Assembly: GCF_001311925.1 (NCBI RefSeq) | Contig: NZ_BBCG01000010.1 | Span: forward strand, 32,928 to 96,927 | Source: Cellulosilyticum ruminicola JCM 14822 | Lineage (GTDB): Bacteria; Bacillota; Clostridia; Lachnospirales; Cellulosilyticaceae | Length of the DNA stretch: 64,000 nucleotides | Reading direction: 5' to 3' | Shown here: piece after piece, positions 36,146-45,289 of the stretch | How positions within the stretch are numbered: position 1 is the stretch's first letter | How the letters are laid out: each line of letters starts with the position of its first letter | Program-made: the position numbers and the translations under genes | The notes under the pieces: model-generated | What the model saw: only the letters and a program-made list of their open reading frames with translations | Databases searched by the model: none | What the model was told of the DNA's origin: nothing

Positions 36146-37459
36146 TTAATATTCAGTAGGGTCTGCCACAATGCCCATAGTAAGGGGCAGTCTTGTTTCA
36201 TTATCAATGATAGCATATAAAAATGGCTCATTAAACGTAATGTTTTTTGTAGTAGCCTCTTCTGTTTTAGTTTCCTTCTTTAGATGCTTCTCCATATTCC
36301 CTTCATTAATTTCAATGGCATTATTTTGAATCATATCGCTGATATAATAGGTTTCATTATTAGTTACATAAATTTTATTAAAATCTGCATTTAAAGCATC
36401 AAAAACCGTTTTTATCCCTACATATTGTAAACTTTCTTTAAGACTCTTCGTCCCCTCGTATGTAAATTTCGGAATGGCAACAGTAGCTTTTTGTGTATTC
36501 TTAGAATGTATAATTTTTTTTAACTCTGTACTATCTATGCCCTGTAAATATTCATAGATATTTTGATGATTAGTAGGCTTAATGGCTACAAAGCTGCACT
36601 TTTTCCCTTTATAAGGTTTAATAAAACCTACTGCTGTATCTGTTTCAAGATAATCCTCTTTAGAATGCATATATTGCATCGGCTTACTTTTACCATCTAT
36701 CAGTTTAAACTTCCCATCTAATAAATCATTTGCTGTATAAGGTATTTCCCAATTAGACTTCATATTCATAGTACTTAATACATACATATTGGCGGCTTCA
36801 TTTATTTCTTCAAGTGGTATGAGCAGTTTATGTCCCATATTATTTTCAACCCATTCCTGCATAATCTCTCTTGTATAAGATTTATGTAAGTTAGCTCTAA
36901 ATAAATCGGCACCATAATAAGTTTCATTAACCTTTAAAAAATAATCTTTAGGCATTTCATCCTCTGTAGGATTTAGCCATATACTGCCTTTGGCATCAAA
37001 AGTAAAACCTTGATAATTCCTTATCTTTTCCTGTAACTTTCCAAAAGTCTCATTCATCTCACTCATGGTAAAGTTATTTAAATACGTTTCAATCTCTGTA
37101 GCAGTATCGCCTACTGCCCCATTTTCAAGTATGCCTAATGTCATCAGCGTCATATAAGGTGCAATCAAATTATTTTCACCTTCCACACAGCTTGCCTTAA
37201 ACAAATTAAAACTTTTATCAAACAAACAATATACTTTAGCCTCTGTTAAGTCTGGAATATTTACTTTAATCTTTTGTTTGTCTGCATTCAAACTAGTGAC
37301 ACCCATGCAAGCTGTACTTACCTTAATGCCTAAATTCACCCATAAAACAAATGTTACTGATACACAAGTTGCTAGTACAATTCTAGAGAGTATTCTAAGG
37401 CGTCTATCAGCTCTTCTTCTTTTATACTTCATTTTATTAAATTTTGTACTTCGATCCAT
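36146..37459 (-). CDS. Serpin-family protein, membrane-anchored or secreted
   Basis: Full serpin fold, 437 residues with an N-terminal membrane segment (ILSRIVLATCVSVTFVLWVNLGI). Landmarks: NLIAPYMTLMTLGILENGA, AANMYVLSTMNMKSNWEIPY, ATVAIPKFTYEGTKSLKESLQYVGI and the C-terminal FNEPFLYAIIDNETRLPLTMGIVADP. The reactive-centre region is INEGNMEKHLKKETKTEEATT: it lacks the small-residue hinge (EGTEAAAAT) needed for loop insertion, so classical suicide inhibition is doubtful. Cellulolytic clostridia use serpins to guard surface enzymes; here the target is unknown. ATG at 37459 after GAGGAG. Confidence 0.9.
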   Translation of the reverse strand: MDRSTKFNKMKYKRRRADRRLRILSRIVLATCVSVTFVLWVNLGIKVSTACMGVTSLNADKQKIKVNIPDLTEAKVYCLFDKSFNLFKASCVEGENNLIAPYMTLMTLGILENGAVGDTATEIETYLNNFTMSEMNETFGKLQEKIRNYQGFTFDAKGSIWLNPTEDEMPKDYFLKVNETYYGADLFRANLHKSYTREIMQEWVENNMGHKLLIPLEEINEAANMYVLSTMNMKSNWEIPYTANDLLDGKFKLIDGKSKPMQYMHSKEDYLETDTAVGFIKPYKGKKCSFVAIKPTNHQNIYEYLQGIDSTELKKIIHSKNTQKATVAIPKFTYEGTKSLKESLQYVGIKTVFDALNADFNKIYVTNNETYYISDMIQNNAIEINEGNMEKHLKKETKTEEATTKNITFNEPFLYAIIDNETRLPLTMGIVADPTEY

Positions 37460-37630
37460 GTGCTCATCTCCTCATGTACATCTTTTTCTATTTTAACATA
37501 TTTTCTCACTCTTATTTTATATTTTTTAATTTTTATATAGTATTTTGTCACTACTTGATGCACCTAGCCTAATAATAGCCATTGTTGTATAATGAGACTT
37601 ATGTAAAAACTATATAGTAAGGAGATAATA

Positions 37631-39070
37631 ATGATTACTGATTTTACAGCACTTAATTTAAATCCAAAAGTTATTGAAGGACTTAAAGCACAAAATATTA
37701 CAGCGCCTACACCTATTCAGGCTCGTACACTTCCTGCTTTTATAGAAGGTTATGATATCATTGCCGAATCTTACACAGGCAGCGGTAAAACGCTTGCTTT
37801 CGTACTTCCGTTATTCAAAAAAATAGATGCATCAAAAAATGAAATGCAAGCTATCATCCTTGCACCAACTCATGAACTTGTTATGCAAATCCATGAGCAA
37901 ATTAGACTCTTAGCACAAAATAGTGGGATTCCTGTTACTTCACAGCCTATCATGGGTGAAGTTAATATGGAAACACAAATCAAAAAACTTAAAAACAAAC
38001 CACATATCATCGTAGGTTCTGCTGGACGCGTTTTAGACCTTATGGAACGCAAAAAAATCACAGCCCACACCATCAAAACTGTCGTTTTAGATGAAGCAGA
38101 TAACTTACTTGGTCAAAATCAAGTAGGTACAATCAAACGTTTACTTCATATGACAAGAAGCGAGCGTCAACTTTGCATCTTCTCTGCTTCTATTACAAAA
38201 CAAACTTTAGATGTAGCAAAAACATTTATGCCAGCACCAATTATTATTCAAATGGCACCTAAAACTTCTCTTAATCCAAACATTGAACATATGTACATTG
38301 TAGGTGAGAAAAGAGATAAATTTGAGTTACTTAAGAAATTACTTGTAGCAATAAAAGTTGAAAAAGCTTTAATCTTTGTAAGTCAAAATACAGATGTCAC
38401 TACAATTCTTGAAAAACTTACTTACCACGGTTACAAAATCGCTTCAATCTCAGGGAAGGTTTCTAAAGAAGAACGTAAAAATGCTTTAATGCGTTTCAAA
38501 AAAGATGAAGTACAACTGCTTATCTCTTCTGACCTTTCTGCGCGTGGACTTGATGTGCCAGATATTACACATGTCTTCCATTTCGATATGCCACTTACAG
38601 CCCAAGATTATCTTCACCGCGCAGGACGTACAGCCCGCGGAATCGCTAGCGGTACATCAATCTGTATTACATCTCCTAAAGAACTTGGTGCTATTCGTAT
38701 TTATGAACGTGAATACAACATTAAATTCGCACCAATTACACTTGTTAAAGGTAATATCAAACGCTTAGATTCAGGTGAAATCATCAAAGCGCAGACACCT
38801 AAAAAAGCGAAACAAGAAGCTCCTAAATCTAACTCACGTAACAAATATCCAAAAGGCTTTAACAGTGATAAAAAGAAAGACAAAGGTCCTAAAAAAGATG
38901 CACCTGAGTCTAATTCAAAACAAGATACACCTAAACAAACTAAATTCAAAGTTTCTAAAAATCAGCTTAAAACAGCTACATCTAAAAAAGCTAAAGAAAA
39001 TACAGGTACATTTGCTGATATCATGGCTTTAATCGAAGCCGATGCCAAATTCGGTAAAAACTACGAATAA
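37631..39070 (+). CDS. DEAD-box ATP-dependent RNA helicase
   Basis: ATP-dependent RNA unwinding, probably in ribosome assembly, decay or cold adaptation. Motifs in order: Q motif (PTPIQARTLP), I (SYTGSGKT), Ia (APTHELVMQ), II (VLDEADN), III (FSASIT), IV to VI (LIFVSQN; SSDLSARGLDVPDITHV; HRAGRTARG). The two RecA domains span residues 1-370 and the last 110 are Lys-rich and disordered (KKAKQEAPKSNSRNKYPKG), likely for RNA contact. 479 residues, plus strand, alone, with a ribosome site AAGGAG at 37619. Confidence 0.95.
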   Translation: MITDFTALNLNPKVIEGLKAQNITAPTPIQARTLPAFIEGYDIIAESYTGSGKTLAFVLPLFKKIDASKNEMQAIILAPTHELVMQIHEQIRLLAQNSGIPVTSQPIMGEVNMETQIKKLKNKPHIIVGSAGRVLDLMERKKITAHTIKTVVLDEADNLLGQNQVGTIKRLLHMTRSERQLCIFSASITKQTLDVAKTFMPAPIIIQMAPKTSLNPNIEHMYIVGEKRDKFELLKKLLVAIKVEKALIFVSQNTDVTTILEKLTYHGYKIASISGKVSKEERKNALMRFKKDEVQLLISSDLSARGLDVPDITHVFHFDMPLTAQDYLHRAGRTARGIASGTSICITSPKELGAIRIYEREYNIKFAPITLVKGNIKRLDSGEIIKAQTPKKAKQEAPKSNSRNKYPKGFNSDKKKDKGPKKDAPESNSKQDTPKQTKFKVSKNQLKTATSKKAKENTGTFADIMALIEADAKFGKNYE

Positions 39071-39154
39071 TCTCTGTTTTTCTCTCTTTATTGTGCTATA
39101 ATAAAATCAAACAAGATAATATAAGTACAATTTATAAGAGGGGGCGACAAAATC

Positions 39155-39418
39155 ATGGCAAAATTGGCTTTAAATTTATCTAGAGCATTAGAACCGTTAC
39201 AAAATGAACTCAAAGGTACAATGGATTTACTTTGTCCAAAGACTGACAAAGATGCTTCTTTATTTGAAGTCATAGAAGGCTTTGCAAATAAATATGGCAA
39301 GTCTCCTTATAACTCTGTAGAAGACATTTTAAACGCTTCCTTAGCGGAAGCTGAATATATGGCATCTTCCGTAAACATTTCATTTGATGATGCCCTTAAA
39401 GACCTAATAAATCTATAG
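39155..39418 (+). CDS. Conserved-looking small acidic protein, unknown
   Basis: 87 residues with no family I can name (begins MAKLALNLSRALEPLQNELK; ends SFDDALKDLINL). Helical throughout, no membrane segment. A strong ribosome site (GAGGGGGCG) precedes the ATG and a strong terminator follows 5 bp after the stop, so it is a real monocistronic gene, perhaps co-expressed with the helicase 85 bp upstream. Confidence 0.7.
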   Translation: MAKLALNLSRALEPLQNELKGTMDLLCPKTDKDASLFEVIEGFANKYGKSPYNSVEDILNASLAEAEYMASSVNISFDDALKDLINL

Positions 39419-39422
39419 TTAA

Positions 39423-39460
39423 AAAGAGCTGATGCAAACTAAATGTTGCATCAGCTCTTT
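39423..39460 (+). terminator. Rho-independent terminator
   Basis: AAAGAGCTGATGCAA and its complement form a 15-bp stem with an 8-nt loop directly after the stop at 39418. Confidence 0.92.
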
Positions 39461-39527
39461 ATTTTGTAACCCTCAATTTTATTTTATCCTTTTTACAAAG
39501 TTTTATTCATATGAGCATATTCTATAT

Positions 39528-40519
39528 TTAATTTTCATTAGTAATCATAACTTTTAGTTCTTCTACTTCATTAACGAGTTCTTCACTTAATGCAAAGTTC
39601 TCTTGTGAATTGCTTACATTTGTATCTGTAATAGCTGTTAATTGTTTAGTTCCTTTTGTTAATTCATGAATAGAAGCTTTTTGTTTCGCACTATTTTCCA
39701 TTAACTTTTGACTGATTACTGCTGTGTCTTCTACTGTATGCACAATGTCATTAAGCGCATTGTCTGTATTAGCTAATATCTCTTGCTGATTCTATAACCG
39801 CATTAAGGACTAGTAAATTTGTTTGTTCTGCTATACTTCTACTTGAAGTATCAATCTCATTCATGGCATTAATCATTTGTTTCATTAATATGATTAATAT
39901 TCTCTTCAAGGTTATCTGAAATCTCACTAATAGATGCTACGAATTCTTGAATAATGCCTGATTGTTCTTCAGCATTTTTTGATAACTGTGATGCACTATT
40001 GGTTACTTGTATTGAAATACTTAAGAATTTATCTGTACTTGTTGTAATACCATTAATAAGTTCATCTTGTTTTTCTTTAATGTTTAATGTTTGATTAAGA
40101 TGTGTAATGTCTTGAAGGATTTCAATATGACCGCATTTTTCCCTTTTTTGATTATGTACATAAGCTAAGTCAATTTGGAAATCTGAACCATCGGCTGAGA
40201 AATATGTTTTGCCCATTCCCCTATTTAAGCATTTAATATCGCAATTCTCAGTATCACATATTTCTGTGCCCCACTTGCTGCACATATGTCCTTTAAGTGC
40301 TTCTCTTTTTTGATTTAATATTTGTTCAGCTCCTTTATTAACAAATGTCCATTTCATATCATTATCTGTTACTGAAATAGGAAATGGTATACCATCTAAA
40401 ATAGATGCAAACCAGTCTTTTTCTTCTTCTAATTACTTAATTTGTTTCTTCAATGAAACGGAAAATATTACTGTCGCAATTAGTCCAGCTAATAACCCTA
40501 CTATTACTACTAAACTCAT
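39528..40519 (-). pseudogene. Methyl-accepting chemotaxis protein with PAS domain, decayed
   Basis: It begins with ATG after AGGAGG at 40519: one membrane helix (LVVIVGLLAGLIATVIFSV), then an in-frame TAA (KKQIK stop LEEEKDWF), a PAS domain with cysteines (CDTENCDIKCLNRGM), coiled-coil, a one-base shift near 39870, and the MCP signalling region. That region reads MNEIDTSSRSIAEQTNLLVLNAVIESAR and then jumps to EILANTDNALNDIVHTVED: the hairpin tip (EAGxxGRGFAVVAxEV in all MCPs), which docks CheA and CheW, is deleted. Several independent lesions make this a genuine pseudogene. Confidence 0.8.
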
Positions 40520-40606
40520 TTCTGCCTCCTAAATTTAATTAAACTCTGTCATATTATATCATTAAATGTAATTTTATTTCATTTATATTTTAGAAGGCTG
40601 TCTTTT

Positions 40607-41494
40607 TTATACAAATACCAGCACAATCCCTAATATTAAAATGGCTGTACATAATAACTTTTTCTTAAGGTTAGGTTCTTTGAAAATCAATCCCCCTATA
40701 AGTACGGACACCACAATAGAGACGCTACGCAAAGGCATGGCAATAGAAATCGGTGTATTGGGCATATTGAGCCCTGCAAAATAAATGCGATCCGCTAAAA
40801 TAATGCATACACTCATGCCCAAAATGCTCCAACTCCACTTTAACTTAAGTTTCTCTTTCTTCACATATTTACGCCCTAAATAAGTTACACCATAAAAAAG
40901 CATCATAAAGCATAAAAACCATACTTGAACAATAGGGCTTGTCAAACTAGCTGCCATCCCCTTAGCCGTTAAAGTTTCCGTTACCTGAGCAATAACGATC
41001 TTATCAATCAAACTTGAAATCCCATTACAAATAGAGCCAATAATCATATAATAGAAATACTTGTTTCTAAAAATATGCTCCACTTCAAACTTACCAACCT
41101 TACTGATGAAATAGTACGCCACAAACATAATGACAATTCCCACCCATTGCATCGGTTTCAACATTTCTCCTAAAACAATAATCCCTAATATAATAGAAAA
41201 TAACGGTGTCACCGTATTAAAAGGTATAATCACACTAATAGGCAGCTTCTGAATAGCCAAAAACATCAGATTCCAACCCACATAGATAATTAAACTCTTA
41301 ACCGCTAATAAGCAAATCGTCCCACCACTAATCATTACCGCATGTGGCATCTCATAACACACTAACACAAACGACAAAATACTATAAGCCGCTAAGACCG
41401 AAATAACCTCCTCATCCTTCAAAGCCACCTTCTTCAAAATATCCCAAACACCCAAGAAAATCCCCGCAACCAAAAACATACAAAGTGCAATCAT
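40607..41494 (-). CDS. EamA/DMT-family transporter
   Basis: Drug/metabolite transporter superfamily, ten membrane helices in two EamA repeats (repeat 1 about 1-140, with PFNTVTPLFSIILGIIVLGEMLKPMQWVGIVIMF; repeat 2 about 150-295, with IAMPLRSVSIVVSVLIGGLIFKEPNLKKKLLCTAILILG). 295 residues. The substrate is unpredictable. No ribosome site better than AAAGGGG before the ATG at 41494. It stands alone; the 490-bp gap to queF holds palindrome C and nothing else visible. Confidence 0.9.
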   Translation of the reverse strand: MIALCMFLVAGIFLGVWDILKKVALKDEEVISVLAAYSILSFVLVCYEMPHAVMISGGTICLLAVKSLIIYVGWNLMFLAIQKLPISVIIPFNTVTPLFSIILGIIVLGEMLKPMQWVGIVIMFVAYYFISKVGKFEVEHIFRNKYFYYMIIGSICNGISSLIDKIVIAQVTETLTAKGMAASLTSPIVQVWFLCFMMLFYGVTYLGRKYVKKEKLKLKWSWSILGMSVCIILADRIYFAGLNMPNTPISIAMPLRSVSIVVSVLIGGLIFKEPNLKKKLLCTAILILGIVLVFV

Positions 41495-41802
41495 TGTTTT
41501 TCCCCTTTTCTCCTGTACAAATTTATCCTCTTTCCATTCTTTATCAGCATATTATATTCAACTATCTTTGTATATCAATGAAATTAAACCTCATTCACCC
41601 CACTTTTTAGCTAACACACCATATACACTGCTATATTACGCACTGCTGTATCTCAAATATTCACAAAAAAAGCCCACACACCTCAATCAGTATGCAGACA
41701 TTTTCTTTTAATATATTTTACTCATTCTCTTCACACATTCATCCAGTGAATGCAATCAAGCACACTCAATTCACTTCAAACACCGACAAGCTAGCATATT
41801 GG

Positions 41803-41964
41803 CTAAGGTGTCAAGAAAACTACATAGTTATCCCACTAGCATGATTTTGGTGTGGTTAAGCGGACACTGAGATTTTATCTTGCGTTCGAGCGGATGCGAG
41901 CGCAAAGAAAAATCTCAGTGCTCCTCTTAACCATTCACCTAACTATATACTAACCGCACCTTAG
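41803..41964. repeat. Long imperfect palindrome C (162 bp)
   Basis: The ends CTAAGGTG (41803-41810) and CACCTTAG (41957-41964) and inner arms TACATAGTTA/TAACTATATA, GGTTAAG/CTTAACC and CACTGAGATTTT...ATCTCAGTG fold into one long stem with a GC-rich tip (TTGCG-TTCGAGCGGATGCGAG-CGCAA). It lies 18 bp past the queF stop. Sequence similarity to palindromes A and B is slight (TTTTGGTGTG; an AGCG-rich tip), but size, shape and position match. Confidence 0.85.
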
Positions 41965-41982
41965 ACAAAACCAATACTAATA

Positions 41983-42480
41983 CTATCTATTGTCCACCTT
42001 CTCAGGGTACATATCATGGTTCATAAGTCTATGCTCTGCCATTTGTTCGAATTTTGTTCCTGCTTTTCCATAATTACAATATGGGTCAATACTAATTCCA
42101 CCTCTTGGTGTGAATTTGCCCCATACTTCAATATACTTAGGATCCATTAATTTAATTAAGTCTTTCATAATGATATTTACGCAATCTTCATGGAAGTCTC
42201 CATGATTTCTGAAGCTGAATAAATATAATTTAAGTGATTTACTTTCTACCATTTTTTCACCTGGAATATAGCTGATATAAATTGTAGCGAAGTCTGGTTG
42301 ACCTGTAATAGGGCAAAGACTTGTGAATTCTGGGCAATTAAATTTTACCCAATAATCGTTATCTGGATGTTTATTATCGAAGCTTTCTAAAATATCTGGA
42401 TCATAACCAAATTTATATTTTACCCCTTGATTCCCTAATAATGTTACATCTTGCATTTCTTCTCTTTGTCTACCTGCCAT
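41983..42480 (-). CDS. queF: NADPH-dependent 7-cyano-7-deazaguanine reductase
   Basis: Reduces preQ0 to preQ1 (nitrile to amine), the last soluble step before tRNA insertion. 165 residues, the short Bacillus-type QueF. The catalytic Cys is in [13 protein letters not shown] and the Asp in [11 protein letters not shown]; the substrate Glu motif lies in WVKFNCPEF, and [14 protein letters not shown] is the QueF signature. ATG at 42480 after GGAGAAGG. Last gene of the que operon, 105 bp after queC. Confidence 0.96.
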   Translation of the reverse strand: MAGRQREEMQDVTLLGNQGVKYKFGYDPDILESFDNKHPDNDYWVKFNCPEFTSLCPITGQPDFATIYISYIPGEKMVESKSLKLYLFSFRNHGDFHEDCVNIIMKDLIKLMDPKYIEVWGKFTPRGGISIDPYCNYGKAGTKFEQMAEHRLMNHDMYPEKVDNR

Positions 42481-42584
42481 TTTTGCCTTCTCCTCTTCCT
42501 GTATGCTGTTACGTTCTTATATGTTATTACTTACTATTTTAATACTTATACTACTGTACTTCTTATGGTATTCTACTTTTTACA

Positions 42585-43238
42585 CTACTTTGCTTCTTTT
42601 GTTTTTAAATAGTTTTCAAGGCCTCTTTGTCTTAAATGACATGCAGGACATTCACCGCATCCATCGCCTATAATGCCGTTATAGCATGTTAATGTTTTTT
42701 GTCTTACATAATCAAGCTTTCCTAACTTATCTGCCATTTCCCATGTTTGAGCTTTATCAATCCACATAAGCGGTGTATGTACCACAAAGTTATAATCCAT
42801 AGCTAAATTCATTGTAACGTTTAATGATTTTATAAAGATATCTCTACAATCTGGGTAGCCACTAAAGTCTGTTTCACATACACCTGTTACAATGTGTTTT
42901 GCCCCTTTGACTTTTGCGAGTACTCCTGCAAATGTTAAGAAAAGCATATTACGGCCTTCTACGAAAGTAGATGGTAATTCACCTTCTCTTACTTCGATTT
43001 CGATATCATCTCTTGTTAAAGCATTTGGTGCTAATTGATTTAAAAGTCCCATATCTAATACATGGTGCTCTACATTTAGTTCTTTGGCAATTGCTTTGGC
43101 ACATTCAATTTCTAAAGCATGGCGTTGCCCATAATCAAATGTTACTGCAATAACTTCATCAAATTTCTCAAGGGCCCAAAATAAACAAGTCGTAGAATCT
43201 TGACCGCCACTAAATACAACAATAGCTTTTTCTTTCAT
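42585..43238 (-). CDS. queC: 7-cyano-7-deazaguanine synthase
   Basis: ATP-dependent conversion of carboxy-deazaguanine to preQ0. 217 residues. The PP-loop is [17 protein letters not shown] at the N-terminus; the zinc site is [18 protein letters not shown] near the C-terminus, with a fourth Cys upstream ([13 protein letters not shown]). [34 protein letters not shown] is typical. ATG at 43238 after GAGGAAGA. Confidence 0.96.
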   Translation of the reverse strand: MKEKAIVVFSGGQDSTTCLFWALEKFDEVIAVTFDYGQRHALEIECAKAIAKELNVEHHVLDMGLLNQLAPNALTRDDIEIEVREGELPSTFVEGRNMLFLTFAGVLAKVKGAKHIVTGVCETDFSGYPDCRDIFIKSLNVTMNLAMDYNFVVHTPLMWIDKAQTWEMADKLGKLDYVRQKTLTCYNGIIGDGCGECPACHLRQRGLENYLKTKEAK

Positions 43239-43287
43239 CTTTCTTCCTCTTTTCTATTTCTTATGTCTCAAAATGATTGTTTCATCA

Positions 43288-43884
43288 TTATTCTCTAATA
43301 AGCATTAAAGCTTCTTGTCTTAACATAGCATCTTCCTTAAATCTTCCTCTAAAGGTTGTGCTACGTGTAACTGTACCAGGCTTTTTAATACCTCTTGCCG
43401 TCATACAGCTATGTTCACCTTCTATAAATACACCTATATCATTACTTCCTGTTACTTTCATCATAATATCTGCAATATCACTGCCTATACGCTCTTGAAG
43501 CTGTAAGCGTTTGCCCACCATATCTGCAATACGTGCTACTTTACTAAGGCCAATGACTTTATTACAAGGTTTATACACTACAGATACTTTCATGTTATAC
43601 ATCAAAGCTAAATGATGTTCACAATAGCTGAAAATCGGTATATCTTTAATCACCACTAGGTCCCCATAATTTTCGCCTAAATAGTCTTCATCTTCAAAGG
43701 TCTTGCCAAACATCTCGGCAATCTCATCATTAGTATAATTCATACCTTCGAAGACTTCTGCATACATTTTTGCCACACGATTTGGTGTCTCTTTTAATCC
43801 TTCACGTTCTGGATCATCGCCTAAAGCAATGAGTATTTCTCTAATATGATAAGCAATCTTTTCTTTGTCAATTCGCCCTGTCAT
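43288..43884 (-). CDS. folE: GTP cyclohydrolase I (FolE, type 1)
   Basis: Makes dihydroneopterin triphosphate from GTP, the entry step for deazaguanine (and folate) synthesis. 198 residues. Zinc and catalytic residues: [20 protein letters not shown] (Cys, His) and [15 protein letters not shown] (His, Cys). [15 protein letters not shown] is also conserved. Its place between queE and queC shows it serves queuosine synthesis here. ATG at 43884 after AGGAGG. Confidence 0.96.
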   Translation of the reverse strand: MTGRIDKEKIAYHIREILIALGDDPEREGLKETPNRVAKMYAEVFEGMNYTNDEIAEMFGKTFEDEDYLGENYGDLVVIKDIPIFSYCEHHLALMYNMKVSVVYKPCNKVIGLSKVARIADMVGKRLQLQERIGSDIADIMMKVTGSNDIGVFIEGEHSCMTARGIKKPGTVTRSTTFRGRFKEDAMLRQEALMLIRE

Positions 43885-43898
43885 TTAAGTCCTCCTTC

Positions 43899-44573
43899 TT
43901 AAACGCCTCTACTTTCCTTAGGCCAAATAATTTTATGTAGTTGTAGCTGCAGTTTAACATCATCTAAATTTTTTTCCTTCATAAATTCTACCATAAAAGC
44001 TGGGTCTATATTCTCTTTTACTGGACTTAAATAAACCTGACAACGTTTTACAAGATCATTTTGCATAATAATCTCATAAGCAGTCTCTAAATCTTCCTTG
44101 CTGCCTACTACAAGTTTATATACATCTTGAGCTGTGACAGCTACTAAATTTTGTGGCAGCATCTTATGCATCATACCACTGGTGTGTAATTTATAATCTA
44201 GAATAAAGTAGATCTTTTTACCTTCATATCTTGTTTTAAATGGGCTAATATCTACAGCCCCATTGGTTTCAATATGCACTGTAAGTTCACTTTGGGTTGC
44301 TAATAAATCAAGCACGCCTTCTATGTCCTTTTGCCATAAAGGCTCTCCTCCTGTAAGGGTAACATGTTTGACCCCAGTTGCTAATATATAATCCATGATT
44401 TCCTGAGCTGTTAATGTTTCCACTAAACTGCTGCCATCAAAGGAATACGTTGTATCACACCATTTACATCTTAAATTACAGCCTTCGAAACGAATAAATA
44501 CTGAAAGGGCACCAGCTGTAGGGCCTTCTCCATCTATAGAAACAAATTTCTCAATAATGCTATATGTTTTCAT
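43899..44573 (-). CDS. queE: 7-carboxy-7-deazaguanine synthase (radical SAM)
   Basis: Radical-SAM ring contraction of carboxy-tetrahydropterin. 224 residues, a reduced TIM-barrel as in QueE. The cluster motif is CNLRCKWC (CX3CX2C); VSIDGEGPTAGALSVFIRFEGC precedes it, and LTGGEPLW is the SAM-binding GGEP. It overlaps closely with queD (3-bp gap) and is 14 bp before folE. Confidence 0.95.
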   Translation of the reverse strand: MKTYSIIEKFVSIDGEGPTAGALSVFIRFEGCNLRCKWCDTTYSFDGSSLVETLTAQEIMDYILATGVKHVTLTGGEPLWQKDIEGVLDLLATQSELTVHIETNGAVDISPFKTRYEGKKIYFILDYKLHTSGMMHKMLPQNLVAVTAQDVYKLVVGSKEDLETAYEIIMQNDLVKRCQVYLSPVKENIDPAFMVEFMKEKNLDDVKLQLQLHKIIWPKESRGV

Positions 44574-44576
44574 GGT

Positions 44577-45002
44577 CTACTCCTTATAAGTACAACTATT
44601 AGTAGGTGTTTCAAAAAGTTCTACTTCTGAAACTGAGATACCTTTATCTTTTAATAAATAATAAATATAACGTGACATTTCCTCAGCAGTTGTTCTAAAT
44701 GGTAAATATAAAACCTTAAAAGTATTTGGTAAAACGCTTAAGGCTTCTCCCACTTTGCGTCCTTCCTCATTATCTTCAAGTACAAGTTTATGATCAAAGA
44801 GGTCTTCAATCTCTTTTAAAACCCTTTTAATATTTCCAAAATCATCCACCATGCTGCGTAATTGTCCTTCTTCATGAAGGGTTTCACTTGCTACTTTTAC
44901 CACAATGCGATAACGGTGTCCGTGTATATTTTGGCATTTGCCTGTGTAACCACTTAAATAATGTGCCATATCAAATTGTACTTCACTTTTTAAAATAAAC
45001 AT
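44577..45002 (-). CDS. queD: 6-carboxy-5,6,7,8-tetrahydropterin synthase
   Basis: Converts dihydroneopterin triphosphate to carboxy-tetrahydropterin. About 141 residues. Zinc His in FDMAHYL and IHGHRYR; catalytic Cys in GKCQNIHGH, catalytic Glu in ELFETPTNSC, and DFGNIKR/FDHKLVLED of the PTPS fold. I start at the ATG at 45002, five nt after GGAGG; the ATG at 45014 lies inside that site. First gene of the operon, under the leader at 45091-45281. Confidence 0.95.
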   Translation of the reverse strand: MFILKSEVQFDMAHYLSGYTGKCQNIHGHRYRIVVKVASETLHEEGQLRSMVDDFGNIKRVLKEIEDLFDHKLVLEDNEEGRKVGEALSVLPNTFKVLYLPFRTTAEEMSRYIYYLLKDKGISVSEVELFETPTNSCTYKE

Positions 45003-45090
45003 CTTTTCCTCCATTTATAAATAAAAAGCTATTTTTACAATGCTTCCATCATAAAAACAGCCTACAAAATTTAATCTATTTTCTAAGGGC

Positions 45091-45126
45091 AAAAGAATAA
45101 GGTGGACGAAATGCCCACCTTATTCT
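45091..45126 (-). terminator. Strong leader terminator (attenuator) before queD
   Basis: On the minus strand AATAAGGTGG-GCATTTCGT-CCACCTTATT is followed by CTTTT. It lies inside the transcript between the riboswitch and queD, 90 nt before the start, so it must be bypassed for expression. Confidence 0.8.
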
Positions 45127-45152
45127 ATGCCATAAATACGTATTTAACTTAC

Positions 45153-45173
45153 AAAAAGGTGCATTAGACACCT
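45153..45173 (-). promoter_or_regulatory. Short hairpin of the que leader expression platform
   Basis: AGGTG-TCTAATG-CACCT followed by TTTTTG. Its 3' arm GCACCTT can instead pair with AAGGTGGGC, the 5' arm of the strong hairpin at 45126, so the two folds compete: a plausible terminator/antiterminator switch. This is inference. Confidence 0.5.
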
Positions 45174-45188
45174 CATATTCTATAATAG

Positions 45189-45229
45189 CCTAGTTTTATT
45201 TAACGACAGGATGGTCTGAATGAACTGTC
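45189..45229 (-). ncRNA. Probable preQ1-I riboswitch aptamer (class I, type 2-like)
   Basis: On the minus strand P1 GACAG/CTGTC encloses a loop starting TTC and ending in C, followed by the A-rich tail GTTAAATAAAACTAGG. The tail is almost that of the Thermoanaerobacter tengcongensis preQ1-I aptamer (GTTAACAAAACAAGG), and the loop's TTCAG can form the P2 pseudoknot with CTAGG in the same pattern. The loop is about five nt longer than usual. It sits right after the promoter and before the que operon that makes preQ1. Confidence 0.65.
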
Positions 45230-45252
45230 TTATTTAGTTTTAATTTAGCTTT

Positions 45253-45281
45253 AATTTAACATAAATTTTCATTACTTTCAA
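45253..45281 (-). promoter_or_regulatory. Promoter of the que operon
   Basis: On the minus strand TTGAAA (45276-45281), 17 nt, TAAATT (45253-45258), just past the stop of the DUF3783 gene, with transcription predicted to begin about 20 nt before the aptamer. Confidence 0.6.
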
Positions 45282-45289
45282 GTATTTTT

